A stretch of 64,000 nucleotides of DNA, taken from assembly GCA_910587045.1 (NCBI GenBank), contig CAJULG010000007.1, positions 62,001 through 126,000 of the forward strand, read 5' to 3'. Below the pieces are notes generated by a model. The model was not told the origin of the DNA, did not search any database, and saw nothing but the letters and a program-made list of their open reading frames with translations. Every line of letters starts with the position of its first letter. Position 1 is the first letter of the stretch. This stretch comes from an uncultured Lachnospiraceae bacterium. Lineage in GTDB: Bacteria > Bacillota > Clostridia > Lachnospirales > Lachnospiraceae. Shown piece after piece: positions 52,170-60,624 of the stretch. The position numbers and the translations under genes are program-made.

Positions 52170-52916
52170 ATGCTGCTTATAGGAACAAGAATTCAGGAGT
52201 ATCGCAGAGATTCGGGATTAAGTCAGGAGGAGTTTGCTGAAAAAATCGGCGTCAGCAGGCAGGCTGTATCTAAATGGGAACTGGACAAGGCGTATCCTGA
52301 TCTGGACAGGCTGGTTTGTATATGTGGAATATTAAATGTACGCATTGATGAATTGATTTACGGAAAGCAGGAATCAGATACGAATACAGAGGAAGATGCA
52401 TCCGGGAATGGCAACAGGAATAATATTTTACACATGAAAAATATCAGAGGAGCACGCAGTCAGGCAAGGTTAAAAATGATATTTTATATTCTTGCTGTTT
52501 TATGTGTATTCTGTTTTGTTGTTTTATCTGTTTTGCTGGTAAGAAATGAGTGGATAAGCCATACTGATAAAAATGAAAACGTGAGAGTGGAGAAGGTTTA
52601 TCAACAATATACAAAAGCTGATTTATGCTATCTTGACGAAAACGGACGTAAGGTTATGAATACGGTATGGCTGGATGTTCCGGGAATACGGGAAGGCGAT
52701 TATATTGAATGTTATACCGGATCCGGTCAAGATGAATTATTTGTAAACTATAATGCAGGCACGATCATAGCATCTGCCATAATTACAGTTTTATTTGTTG
52801 TGCTGCTTATACTTACCAGACTGGAAATACGACGTATGAAGAAGGAGGATAAGCTGCAGATAATCCTGGAAGATTTAGAAGATAAGACAACCTGTGGGAA
52901 CATAACAGAAGGGTAA
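52170..52916 (+). CDS. XRE-family HTH regulator with membrane helices
   Basis: 248 residues. Residues 5-65 form an HTH (IQEYRRDSGLSQEEFAEKIGVSRQAVSKWELDKAYPDL). A linker follows, then a membrane helix (about residues 110-132), an outside domain of about 70 residues and a second helix (about 190-212). HTH proteins with membrane segments may pass an outside signal to DNA. Start codon after GTGAGGTAGAGTAT. Probably regulates the small-gene array. Confidence 0.8.
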   Translation: MLLIGTRIQEYRRDSGLSQEEFAEKIGVSRQAVSKWELDKAYPDLDRLVCICGILNVRIDELIYGKQESDTNTEEDASGNGNRNNILHMKNIRGARSQARLKMIFYILAVLCVFCFVVLSVLLVRNEWISHTDKNENVRVEKVYQQYTKADLCYLDENGRKVMNTVWLDVPGIREGDYIECYTGSGQDELFVNYNAGTIIASAIITVLFVVLLILTRLEIRRMKKEDKLQIILEDLEDKTTCGNITEG

Positions 52917-52922
52917 TATGAC

Positions 52923-54050
52923 ATGAAAAAGTATAAAAGGTTGATTTCAATGATCGTTACAGCCTGCGTTTTTGCAGGAGTTGTTTATATCGCACTGAGT
53001 TTTACGGGAATTGTAAATCCGCTGTGGGATGATAGATATGATAATGATCCTGCTCTGGTTGATGAAACAGACCGTGATACAAGTATTACAGAAAAATGGC
53101 AGATTGTATGGAAAGGATTCGAATTTTTCGTAGAGTCGGTCGGACAGGCGATGATTCACCAAAGCGGATGCCTTAATATAAGAAGCTGCGATGAATATTT
53201 AATTCAGATTGATGTAGAGGAAGAATCTCTTGCTGATTTTTGGGAAAACAGAGATGAAAAGACGCATTATATGGAAGCAATCGGTTACGGGATACAGCTT
53301 GAACCCGAACAGATACAGATAGATGGACATGAATATATCAGATATATAGTGAAACTGGATCAGGAAAGAGGGTCCGATTTTGATAGTTCATACTTTTATG
53401 TGCTGCTGTCAGAGGCTTCTGAGGAAAAGAGATTCCTGGCAACAATAAGATTTGACGGGATAGATGTTGCAACTCTTGACGCGGAAGAAAGATCTGTTCT
53501 TTATGAAAAAGCATTAGAGCAGACCTCAGATGTAATAAGCAGCGCACGCCCTGCAGATAGAAACGACGATGTGGCAGGAAGCTACTGGCAAGAGGAGGAG
53601 CCTGTAGCGTCTCTATCGGAGGATAGTTTTGCTGTTGATGAGATTACAATATCTTATCGAATCCCGGAACAGTATGATCTGGTTTCCGATGATGAGGCCG
53701 GAAAGAGATATTATTCAGAGGATGACCGGACGTATGTGACTACTTCTGTTATTCCATATTCCTGGCTTACGGCTGAAGAAATGGCAGAAAACCCAAAGGG
53801 TGCCGGTATATCGAAGATTATCACGGAAGGTGATTACGAAATAAATGGTATTCAATACTATTATTACACATACTCCATAATGTATATAAAGGGGGATGAA
53901 AAAAGCTATTCTTATCATTTTCATGCATTTGCGGATTTAAAGAACGGGGATATTTATTCTATTCACGGCTTCACAGATACAAATTCCAGGATTCTGAATA
54001 AAGAATACCTTTATAATTTCATGAACATAGAAGAGACAGGAAATGACTGA
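52923..54050 (+). CDS. Hypothetical membrane-anchored exported protein
   Basis: 375 residues. The N-terminus MKKYKRLISMIVTACVFAGVVYIALSF is a signal or anchor. The outside part is Asp/Glu/Tyr-rich and appears to hold two similar beta-rich regions (about residues 75-205 and 225-370), each with a Tyr-rich strand before its end (HEYIRYIVKLDQE and IQYYYYTYSIMYIKGDEK). No catalytic motif is seen. It follows the XRE membrane protein by six bases, so they probably form a unit. Confidence 0.6.
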   Translation: MKKYKRLISMIVTACVFAGVVYIALSFTGIVNPLWDDRYDNDPALVDETDRDTSITEKWQIVWKGFEFFVESVGQAMIHQSGCLNIRSCDEYLIQIDVEEESLADFWENRDEKTHYMEAIGYGIQLEPEQIQIDGHEYIRYIVKLDQERGSDFDSSYFYVLLSEASEEKRFLATIRFDGIDVATLDAEERSVLYEKALEQTSDVISSARPADRNDDVAGSYWQEEEPVASLSEDSFAVDEITISYRIPEQYDLVSDDEAGKRYYSEDDRTYVTTSVIPYSWLTAEEMAENPKGAGISKIITEGDYEINGIQYYYYTYSIMYIKGDEKSYSYHFHAFADLKNGDIYSIHGFTDTNSRILNKEYLYNFMNIEETGND

Positions 54051-54171
54051 TTTTAGAATCATAGCAGAAAAGAATAATATGGTTTGAATTTTGTGAAAAA
54101 AATAGCCGTAATTTGATCTGCCACTATTAGTTGCTGCGGTTGCAACTGATCGTAGCTTGATATTACGTTTG

Positions 54172-54215
54172 ATCCTCCTTAATAATTGATTTGAAATTAA
54201 TTATTTTAGGAGGAT
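54172..54215 (+). promoter_or_regulatory. Hairpin that hides the ribosome-binding site of the lipoprotein gene
   Basis: ATCCTCCT (54172-54179) pairs with AGGAGGAT (54208-54215), and AATAATT (54181-54187) with AATTATT (54199-54205), so the Shine-Dalgarno of the gene at 54221 is in a two-part stem. A second small hairpin (AGTTGC / GCAACT, about 54129-54147) lies upstream. Translation may depend on unfolding. Confidence 0.55.
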
Positions 54216-54220
54216 TTTAT

Positions 54221-55024
54221 ATGAAAAAAATATTGGCGGGACTGATTGCTGTAATGATGAGTTTTTCTCTTGTTGCCTGTGGTAATGGGGCAAAGGGTAC
54301 ATCAGAAAGGCAGTCAGATCAGATGACAGAAACAGAAACCAAAGAAGGAACAGAAGGTGATGTTTCATCAGAAAGCGGTTTGTACGGAGGAGCAGGGGAT
54401 GAAGAGAATGAAGCTTCCACAGAGTTTGAAATTCCACTGCAGGAGGATTTTGTAACGGTTGAAGGGTTAAGCGATAGCTATGCAGATCTTGAAAACAGAT
54501 CCTTTGCTTATAACGGAACGGTTTTCAAGCTTGGTGAGAGTACATTAAAGGATCTGATCGACGGAGGAATTCCATTCGAGGAAGGTGATCTGAATAATAA
54601 GGGAAACAATGTAAACAGTAATTATGAAACAGGCAGATATACGGCGGAGATTAACCATTATGTAACAATGCAGTTCGGGTTTATCAATACGACCGGAGAG
54701 GTCAAGACGGAAGAGGAGTGTCTGTTGTCATATGTAAGATGTTATTATCGCTATGTGCCTCAGCCGGATTATGATGCAGATATGAATGCGGAGATAACAG
54801 AAGGTATCCTTGATGCCGCAAAGCAGGTCTGCTTTTCATGCCCGGCAACGCTTACAAAGGAACAGCTTCTGGAAAACAACAGTGATGGTGCAGAGCAGGA
54901 TGAAAATAATAATGTAAATTACTACATCGATTCAGAAGTGTATATGGGTAGCAGCGGTTATCATTTTAAATTTAATAAATCAACAAACCAGTTAGAAGAA
55001 ATGTCTATAAGCTGGCTTCCATAA
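54221..55024 (+). CDS. Lipoprotein of unknown function
   Basis: 267 residues from ATG at 54221 after TTAGGAGGATTTTAT. The signal MKKILAGLIAVMMSFSLVACGNG has a lipobox (LVAC). A linker of about 60 acidic, Ser/Thr-rich residues leads to a folded region (about residues 75-265) with a VFKLGESTLKDLIDGG motif, seen in some clostridial lipoproteins. The partner is unknown; it may be an outside immunity protein or ligand binder. Confidence 0.75.
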   Translation: MKKILAGLIAVMMSFSLVACGNGAKGTSERQSDQMTETETKEGTEGDVSSESGLYGGAGDEENEASTEFEIPLQEDFVTVEGLSDSYADLENRSFAYNGTVFKLGESTLKDLIDGGIPFEEGDLNNKGNNVNSNYETGRYTAEINHYVTMQFGFINTTGEVKTEEECLLSYVRCYYRYVPQPDYDADMNAEITEGILDAAKQVCFSCPATLTKEQLLENNSDGAEQDENNNVNYYIDSEVYMGSSGYHFKFNKSTNQLEEMSISWLP

Positions 55025-55134
55025 TGGATTTTGATACCATATATTAGATAGCTTTTAGATGATTACTATTTGAAGAAGTAATTGACTTCGAAAGGATAAC
55101 TAATAAGAGGTGTGCATAGGTAAAGGAATAAGAA

Positions 55135-55407
55135 GTGGAGCGTAAAACGGATAAGGGAATGGATTATTTACGGGAATTTCCAAAAATGAAAAAGTGGATC
55201 AATACCTGTATTTGTTGTGGAAAGAGCGGGTATGATCCGAGCATGCCGGAGGTATTGACAAGAAACTGTGGGCAGGGAGAATTTAAAACAGCATTTGCGC
55301 GCTATATCAGAGATTATTTTCAGGAAATGAATGTAAATGAACTTGGCATTTGCGAAGAATGTCAGAGAGTTCAGGGAAAATTGCAAGGAAAAAAGACGAT
55401 GGATTAA
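55135..55407 (+). CDS. Small Cys-rich hypothetical protein
   Basis: 90 residues from GTG at 55135 (AAAGGAATAAGAA upstream). CICCGKSGYDP and LGICEECQRV offer two Cys pairs that might bind zinc. Mixed helical otherwise. No family recognised. Placed among immunity-like genes. Confidence 0.5.
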   Translation: MERKTDKGMDYLREFPKMKKWINTCICCGKSGYDPSMPEVLTRNCGQGEFKTAFARYIRDYFQEMNVNELGICEECQRVQGKLQGKKTMD

Positions 55408-55429
55408 GAGTTGCAGGAGGAAATGAAAC

Positions 55430-55831
55430 GTGGGATTGTTCAGGAAAAAAAGTGATACGGATAAAAGTGGATTTATTCATATTGAAGTAAAGCATTTGTT
55501 TGAATGGGATGAACCAAACGGAGAAGGATGTATTGTCTCAGACAGAATTACAAAGGAGGGCTGGAAAGTAGGGTATATGTATCGTGATAAACCGACACCC
55601 GGGCATCCCGATAGCGGCTGGCGTTTTTATAAAGGAGATGAAGATGAGGAATACTCCAGTAATCCGGACAATCATCATGTGTTTGCTCTAAATACCATAT
55701 GCAACTATGATCCCGACATTATTCCATATTTGCATTCCCCGATTGGAACATATTTGATTCGGACAGAGAATGGAGATTTTATCAGGGATGACGGTACAAA
55801 GAAGATTCATATGGAGAAGCAGGAGCGTTGA
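55430..55831 (+). CDS. DUF2185-like (Imm33-type) immunity protein
   Basis: 133 residues after AGGAGGAAATGAAAC (start GTG/ATG near 55430). CIVSDRITKEGWKVGYMYRDKP, SGWRFYKGDEDEEY, NHHVFALNTICNYDPDIIPYL, SPIGTYLIR follow the pattern I know from DUF2185 proteins, which are predicted immunity proteins for polymorphic toxins. No matching toxin is in the window, so this is probably an orphan immunity gene. Confidence 0.72.
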   Translation: MGLFRKKSDTDKSGFIHIEVKHLFEWDEPNGEGCIVSDRITKEGWKVGYMYRDKPTPGHPDSGWRFYKGDEDEEYSSNPDNHHVFALNTICNYDPDIIPYLHSPIGTYLIRTENGDFIRDDGTKKIHMEKQER

Positions 55832-55864
55832 GCTGAAAGCGAAAAAGTTGAAAGGAAGAAACAG

Positions 55865-56092
55865 ATGAACATAAAACGTGAAAAAACAAAACGAAATATC
55901 TTTTTGATTTTGCAGATGGTGTGTATCGTACTGACATTGATTGGGGCGGGGTATGTATTTTTCAATCACGGGGAGCCAAATGCAGGATATACGGTTGTGC
56001 CGATGCTCTTTGCATTGATATTTGGAATGCTGTTCAGAAACAGTCAGAAGGCGATAAAGGAAAATTCGGTGGAAACGTTGTCAGAAAAGTAA
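55865..56092 (+). CDS. Small two-TM membrane protein
   Basis: 75 residues after GGAAGAAACAG. Two hydrophobic helices (about residues 13-32 and 38-57) with charged ends. No family known. Part of the small-gene array. Confidence 0.5.
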   Translation: MNIKREKTKRNIFLILQMVCIVLTLIGAGYVFFNHGEPNAGYTVVPMLFALIFGMLFRNSQKAIKENSVETLSEK

Positions 56093-56104
56093 AAGGAGAA
56101 ACAC

Positions 56105-56218
56105 ATGATGCAGGCGATAATAGAAGCGATCATGAATACAGTAGATAAGAAAAAGGTACAGAGCCTTTTTAGGTGTATTCATTGTGGCAGATATAGATTA
56201 AATGTTGATTGTGACTAG
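56105..56218 (+). pseudogene. Short ORF with CxxC, probably a truncated gene
   Basis: 37 residues after AAAAGGAGAAACAC (MMQAIIEAIMNTVDKKKVQS, then CIHCGRY). It has a good ribosome-binding site, but the sequence ends abruptly after one CxxC, suggesting the loss of the rest. Confidence 0.35.
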
Positions 56219-56248
56219 TATTGTAAATAATTGGGAGTCAGGATAAAG

Positions 56249-56629
56249 ATGTGGAAATATAATTGTGTTACAAGACAGGAATTTGAAGCCATAAAAGATA
56301 AAATTGAGAAATATATAGTAATGCTTGGTGGTAATATGGCGGCTGTCAATTTGCCTTATGAACAACGAACCGTTTCTTGTTCTGGAAATGATGCTGTGGA
56401 AAACATTTCTATCAGACCGGCTTTTGAGTATAATGGATATTATTATAGAGTGGATGAAGTTTGTTTTTCGGATAAACCATTTATTGCGATAGAGTACGGA
56501 ACATATAATGAGCTTATGAATAATGCTATGGAGGATGCAGAGCCTTTTCCGTATGATTTACCAGAGGAAGAATTGTTGAATGAGGTAAGATATTCGTTGG
56601 GGATAGAATCATATTCCAGGGAATATTAA
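56249..56629 (+). CDS. Hypothetical immunity-like protein
   Basis: 126 residues from ATG at 56249 (GGGAGTCAGGATAAAG upstream). A helical start (REFEAIKDKIEKYIVMLGGN), a strand-rich middle (EYNGYYYRVDEVCFSDKPFIAIEYGTY) and an acidic end. It has the size and acidic character of polymorphic-toxin immunity proteins; no family recognised. Confidence 0.55.
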   Translation: MWKYNCVTRQEFEAIKDKIEKYIVMLGGNMAAVNLPYEQRTVSCSGNDAVENISIRPAFEYNGYYYRVDEVCFSDKPFIAIEYGTYNELMNNAMEDAEPFPYDLPEEELLNEVRYSLGIESYSREY

Positions 56630-56740
56630 GAAAAATCCATTAGCAGAGGTGCGATAAAAGCATAAAATGACATATTGCAGGCTCGCATATTGCGGGACAA
56701 CGAATGTATCAGAAAACGGATTTATCAGGAAAGGAACAAA

Positions 56741-57026
56741 ATGAAAATCAGGCAGTTAAGTGAAGAGCAGTATCTCAGCACAATGGGAAGTAAAATGAGC
56801 GAAGTAACTGAAATTGCGGAACCTTTGGCAGATATATGGGATTATGCATAACAGCTTCTGAAAGATAATCTGATTTCACAGGAAGGTTTTTGAAAAGATA
56901 TATAGAAGCAGTCCATGTAAATAACGAAAACAGATATCAGCATATCCTGCTCTTTATAAATCAAAAGAATGTGTATGCTGTGATTATTGTAGATATGAGT
57001 GACAAAAAGATTTTCGCTCATTACAT
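56741..57026 (+). pseudogene. Broken immunity-like gene (stop plus frameshift)
   Basis: ATG at 56741 (AGGAAAGGAACAAA upstream) codes for MKIRQLSEEQYLSTMGSKMS to DIWDYA and meets TAA at 56849. The same frame goes on (QLLKDNLISQEGF) to a T5 run (56887-56891), where one more T gives KRYIEAVHVNNENRYQHILL to AVIIVDMSDKKIFAHYI. So the gene has one stop and one shift, and it ends at a junction with the next gene. Confidence 0.65.
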
Positions 57027-57041
57027 TCGTTTCCTGCTTTT

Positions 57042-57446
57042 GTGTGGACGGCAGTGTGCTTCGCACTTTTGGGCATAAATGTTTGGTTGCCCAGTGATAT
57101 CTGGTGGATGGGATTGCTCGTAATCATTGTTTTCTTTTGTTTCATTCCGGTGTTTATTTTTATGTGTCTAACAGCCAAAAAGATTTATCATGAAACACCT
57201 GGACAAAAGGATATTGCACTTACGCCAAGAGATGGCACAGTCTATGTGGATGATATGAGAATGGACATTACCTATGATGCACGGGATCATGAGGTGAACA
57301 TGGATGCCAGGCGTTCTGTAGGAAGGCATGGCTGCCGGAAGGTGATTTTCTATGCCGCCATTAGCGGTGATGCGGTAGAAGGCTTCCTTGCATTTTGTAG
57401 GGAAAATGGTGTGGTAATGGAGGTAGTCGATGAATCAGAACTATAG
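57042..57446 (+). pseudogene. N-terminally truncated two-TM protein (paralogue of the genes at 57872 and 59354)
   Basis: From GTG at 57042, 134 residues; the same frame is open from 57003 but has no start or ribosome-binding site. Two membrane helices (about residues 1-40) and the domain LTPRDGTVYVDDMRMDITYD to GFLAFCRENGVVMEVV. It matches the protein at 59354 from its VPVFVW onward, so the first 35 residues are missing; they have been replaced by the tail of the broken gene upstream. Confidence 0.6.
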
Positions 57447-57804
57447 CTTTGACTTTCAATGCATACAGGGTGTCAGCGATGGTATGCTTCTTTATGAAGA
57501 CAATGGAAGAGTTGTAAAAATTGATATCAGGAAAAGCGCCGGACTTTGGTGGGATCACCATAACAGGAATACAATAATGAACCTATTGCTAAAGAAGCGT
57601 GCAAAGAACAAATTTGCCGGGGATAAATGCTTTGCCTGTACAGAGGCATATATCAGATTGTATGCGGACGAAAATGAAATACTCTTTAAAAAGAAATTCC
57701 CGGACGAATGGGATACAAGTGATGCGTGTGAATTTAGAATGTGGTGGGAACAGATTAACAGCGATTTCCATAAGCTTGGATATTGGCTGTTTGACGAAGG
57801 ATAG
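57430..57804 (+). CDS. Hypothetical immunity-like protein
   Basis: 124 residues; ATG overlaps the end of the previous gene by 17 bases, with GGAGGTAGTCG upstream. Trp/Phe/Asp-rich and globular (FDFQCIQGVSDGMLLYED, KKFPDEWDTSDACEFRMWWE, LGYWLFDEG). Size and composition fit an immunity protein. No family recognised. Confidence 0.55.
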   Translation: MNQNYSFDFQCIQGVSDGMLLYEDNGRVVKIDIRKSAGLWWDHHNRNTIMNLLLKKRAKNKFAGDKCFACTEAYIRLYADENEILFKKKFPDEWDTSDACEFRMWWEQINSDFHKLGYWLFDEG

Positions 57805-57871
57805 CGCACCTGATGTTCTGCAGATGAGCGAACGAACCTGAAACAGGCGAACAGGCTTGCATGGAGGATAT

Positions 57872-58354
57872 ATGTACACAACGACAGTAAAAACGGGAAA
57901 AATATTAGATGGTAAGACAGGTCTGAAAATAGCTGCTCCGCTATTTATATGGCTTATGGCAGAGCTGGTCGTTTTTTTAATAGCAGTTAAAGTGGAGATT
58001 TTTGTAATTTCGTTTTCAGCAATGTTGCTTTTCGTGATTATATTTTTTGCCGTTATCCCTATTGGCTACCATATGCGTAAAAGAGCGGATGGATTTCGTG
58101 GCAAAGAATCATTCCAATATGAAGAGATTACCTTTCATACTACCGATGGAGAACTTTATGTTGACGATATAAAGCTGGATGTTACCTATAACGAATCCCA
58201 AACAGAAATTTTCGTAGATCATATTATGGAGTGGGAGACAAAATTCGGACAGAAGGCCATGTGCACCGACTTTATAGGAATTGTTGAGGAACCGTATTTA
58301 AAAGACTTCGTCCGTTTTTTGGAGGAAGAAGGGATAAAGATACATCAGGAGTAA
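57872..58354 (+). CDS. Two-TM protein with C-terminal beta domain (paralogue 2 of 3)
   Basis: 160 residues from ATG at 57872 after CATGGAGGATAT. Residues about 22-70 hold two membrane helices; the inside domain has FHTTDGELYVDDIKLDVTYN and ends LKDFVRFLEEEGIKIHQE. The DGxxYxDDxxLxVxY and FxxFxxExGxxIxV patterns link it to the genes at 57042 and 59354. These may be immunity proteins for a membrane-active toxin. Family unknown. Confidence 0.65.
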   Translation: MYTTTVKTGKILDGKTGLKIAAPLFIWLMAELVVFLIAVKVEIFVISFSAMLLFVIIFFAVIPIGYHMRKRADGFRGKESFQYEEITFHTTDGELYVDDIKLDVTYNESQTEIFVDHIMEWETKFGQKAMCTDFIGIVEEPYLKDFVRFLEEEGIKIHQE

Positions 58355-58405
58355 AGAGACTGAGAATGGGAATATTAAAGCAGCATATACAGGAGGGAAT
58401 GAACG

Positions 58406-59005
58406 GTGAAGCATTTTAAAAATTATAAAAGTACAAAACGGACAAAGCCGGATTTATTCAGCATTCCATGTGAATATGATGGTTATGACATGGTCTTCGA
58501 GGAAGGAACTACGGATGCAAAGCTTTATGAAGCGTTCAATGAGGTGATTACGGGCAGGCGATATGATATAAAAACCCTGCCGGAGTATCATATGCTGCTT
58601 GACCGTAAAGATGAGGAACATTTCGATACCTTCTATGACTGCTGGATAAGGGAATTGGAGAAAAATGATTTTGTTTTTTTATTGGACAATAGCATCGGAA
58701 TAGATAGCTTTGTAAAAGGAATTAACAGAATTCTGCTGAGTATTGGTTCAGGAAAACAATTGAACGAGGAGATGGTAACTTCTGAATATCGACATGAACT
58801 TATGAATTATTCTATGTCAGGAAAAGAGATTACATCTGAAATAAACTACGATATACTGGAAGCCAATATTGTTGCCAAAGAACTTGGAAAAATTGGATAT
58901 GAATTGATTTGCCTGTTCAATGGCTTCGATAATAACATAAAGGCAATTATCAGCATAGACAGAATAGCTGAGTTGAAAGAGAGTGAAGCCAAGATAAAAG
59001 AGTAA
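58406..59005 (+). CDS. Hypothetical protein, immunity-like
   Basis: 199 residues from GTG at 58406, after AGGAGGGAATGAACG. Acidic and helical: VFEEGTTDAKLYEAFNEVI, EEHFDTFYDCWIRELEKND, ILEANIVAKELGKIGYELICLF. No membrane helix or active-site motif. A DUF6630-like fold is possible but not certain. Confidence 0.55.
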   Translation: MKHFKNYKSTKRTKPDLFSIPCEYDGYDMVFEEGTTDAKLYEAFNEVITGRRYDIKTLPEYHMLLDRKDEEHFDTFYDCWIRELEKNDFVFLLDNSIGIDSFVKGINRILLSIGSGKQLNEEMVTSEYRHELMNYSMSGKEITSEINYDILEANIVAKELGKIGYELICLFNGFDNNIKAIISIDRIAELKESEAKIKE

Positions 59006-59006
59006 A

Positions 59007-59191
59007 TGGAGCATATGAGCAGGTTGAAACTGATAATTACAGGAAGATATATGCATACCAATAGCTGAAGATGAGACCGGCTTTCTTAAATTTACTTTTG
59101 CTGTCATACGGTTATATCGTGGTTTTTTTGATGAGGATGCCTGTGTTGAGATATTAGTTAGAAACAACATGAGTATAATTTCGCATAAATA
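59007..59191 (+). pseudogene. Degraded gene fragment
   Basis: Two frames together look coding: EQVETDNYRKIYAYQ and then, one base shifted, IPIAEDETGFLKFTFAVIRL to VEILVRNNMSIISHK with a stop at 59189-59191. No start or ribosome-binding site. Probably the tail of a lost gene. Confidence 0.4.
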
Positions 59192-59213
59192 GAAAAGGGA
59201 TTTTTGGTTCTAT

Positions 59214-59351
59214 ATGTCTGAATTTATGCTTTTTTCCGGAGGCGCTGATATTTATATCGCATTGAAAATATTGATGTGCCGTACAAAAAGCAGGGATGTC
59301 GTATATTTTGATCATCCGTATGAATTAGGTGTGGTGCTGTTTGAAAAGTAA
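59214..59351 (+). pseudogene. Short ORF, probable remnant
   Basis: 45 residues (MSEFMLFSGGADIYIALKIL, then YFDHPYELGVVLFEK). No clear ribosome-binding site. Its end adjoins the start of the next gene. Confidence 0.3.
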
Positions 59352-59353
59352 GT

Positions 59354-59863
59354 ATGGTAGAAAAGTTGGGTCATAATATGGAATATGAAAAAAATGCAAA
59401 ATATTGTGTAACAGCAACGACCCGTTGGATAAAGGAAAAGGAAATTTTGCGATTACTAGTTCCTGTTTTTGTATGGCTGCTATTGTTTTTGGTACTGTTT
59501 GTTGTAATGTGCCGAACGGAAATCTGGTTTTTGCTATTAGCCGTGGTTATTACATTTTTAAGCATCATTCCGATATCTATTGTTTCCTATAAGAAATGCA
59601 AAAAACTGAATCAGGAATCCTGTGTACAAACGGAGCTTATGCTTACGGCAAGAGACGGAGCAATATATAAGGATGATATGAAGCTTAATGTGGCATACAG
59701 TGTACTGGACAATGAAGTATATTTTGACGATGAACGTGATCTGGGTAAATATAATCACTGTCATATGACCTTCTGTGGCATTATTGGCGGAGATGATGTA
59801 AAAGGCTTCGTTGCATTTTGCAGGGAAAACGGTGTTGAGATAGAGGTGTTCAATGTAATGTAA
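59354..59863 (+). CDS. Two-TM protein with C-terminal beta domain (paralogue 3 of 3, most complete)
   Basis: 169 residues from ATG at 59354 (an in-frame ATG at 59378 is possible). Two helices (about residues 33-56 and 58-80), then KKCKKLNQESCVQTELMLTARDGAIYKDDMKLNVAYS to GFVAFCRENGVEIEVFNVM. Very close to the truncated copy at 57042 in both helices and the DG-Y-DD motif. Last gene of the island. Function unknown; position suggests immunity. Confidence 0.65.
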   Translation: MVEKLGHNMEYEKNAKYCVTATTRWIKEKEILRLLVPVFVWLLLFLVLFVVMCRTEIWFLLLAVVITFLSIIPISIVSYKKCKKLNQESCVQTELMLTARDGAIYKDDMKLNVAYSVLDNEVYFDDERDLGKYNHCHMTFCGIIGGDDVKGFVAFCRENGVEIEVFNVM

Positions 59864-59904
59864 TCTGATTGAAAAATAATATGAATTGAAAGGATACCTC
59901 CAAT

Positions 59905-60621
59905 CTACATTTTTTTCTGCCATGGTCTGACCCTGCCAAGCCATCCCTGTTTTGCCCAGTAGCTGCCATCGAGATATTCCGGATCCGCTTTATGTAAGGA
60001 GGTTTGCATGGCACGGCAAATGAAAAACTTTATCCTTGTGATCGGATTCGCGGATGCCGGCTTTGCATAGTTTATGCGGGAAAATTTCCGGGAAAGCCGT
60101 TTCACCTTTCTGGTAAGATGGATCTGCTTCTGCCCGGATAATTTTTCCCAGACAATCTCTTCCCTAAGTGCATCGGTAAATACTCCGATCTTAGAGATTC
60201 CCCACCAGGACAGGCTGTGCTTTATATCCTTCGCAGTCGATTTCGCTCCTGCCCCCGCGCATTGTGTTATGATCACCGCACGCTTCGTGAACATTTCAGG
60301 TGCAGGACGATGTGGCATCCACCGGTAGGCAAGATGATCAAGGAACACTTTCATTGCACCGGTAACGTGAAAGACATAAGCGGGGGAGGTCATTACGATC
60401 AGATCGGCATCTAATAATGATTTCTCAATCGTCCTTATTTTATCAGCATCCTTACAGTTGCATTCCCCTTTGGATATACAGCTGGTGCAGAAATGCGGAC
60501 CATCCTTTGGCAGATAGTATTCCATAATGTCTGCTTTGCCTTGAAACTCAGATAAAAATATCTCTTTCAGGCGATATGTTACGCCATGCTTTTCTGTTCC
60601 GTTTATCACTGTAATTTTCAT
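59905..60621 (-). CDS. Flavodoxin-like NAD(P)H-dependent oxidoreductase
   Basis: 238 residues. FMN-binding loop near the start (ITVINGTEKHGVTYRLKEIFL), Cys motif FCTSCISKGECNC, then DADLIVMTSPAYVFHVTGAMKVFLDHLAYRW, typical of NADPH-dependent FMN reductase/iron-sulfur flavoproteins. The C-terminal third is long and basic (LTRKVKRLSRKFSRINYAKP). It follows the TetR gene by three bases; TetR probably controls it, perhaps in response to a quinone or drug-like compound. Confidence 0.85.
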   Translation of the reverse strand: MKITVINGTEKHGVTYRLKEIFLSEFQGKADIMEYYLPKDGPHFCTSCISKGECNCKDADKIRTIEKSLLDADLIVMTSPAYVFHVTGAMKVFLDHLAYRWMPHRPAPEMFTKRAVIITQCAGAGAKSTAKDIKHSLSWWGISKIGVFTDALREEIVWEKLSGQKQIHLTRKVKRLSRKFSRINYAKPASANPITRIKFFICRAMQTSLHKADPEYLDGSYWAKQGWLGRVRPWQKKM

Positions 60622-60624
60622 AGC

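Noticed and set aside
54051..54171. Known riboswitch upstream of the lipoprotein gene
   Set aside because: I could not match the conserved core of any riboswitch class; only the local hairpins are supported.
44814..59900. Complete integrative element or prophage
   Set aside because: No integrase, relaxase, replication or phage structural gene is seen. It is an island, but its carrier cannot be named.
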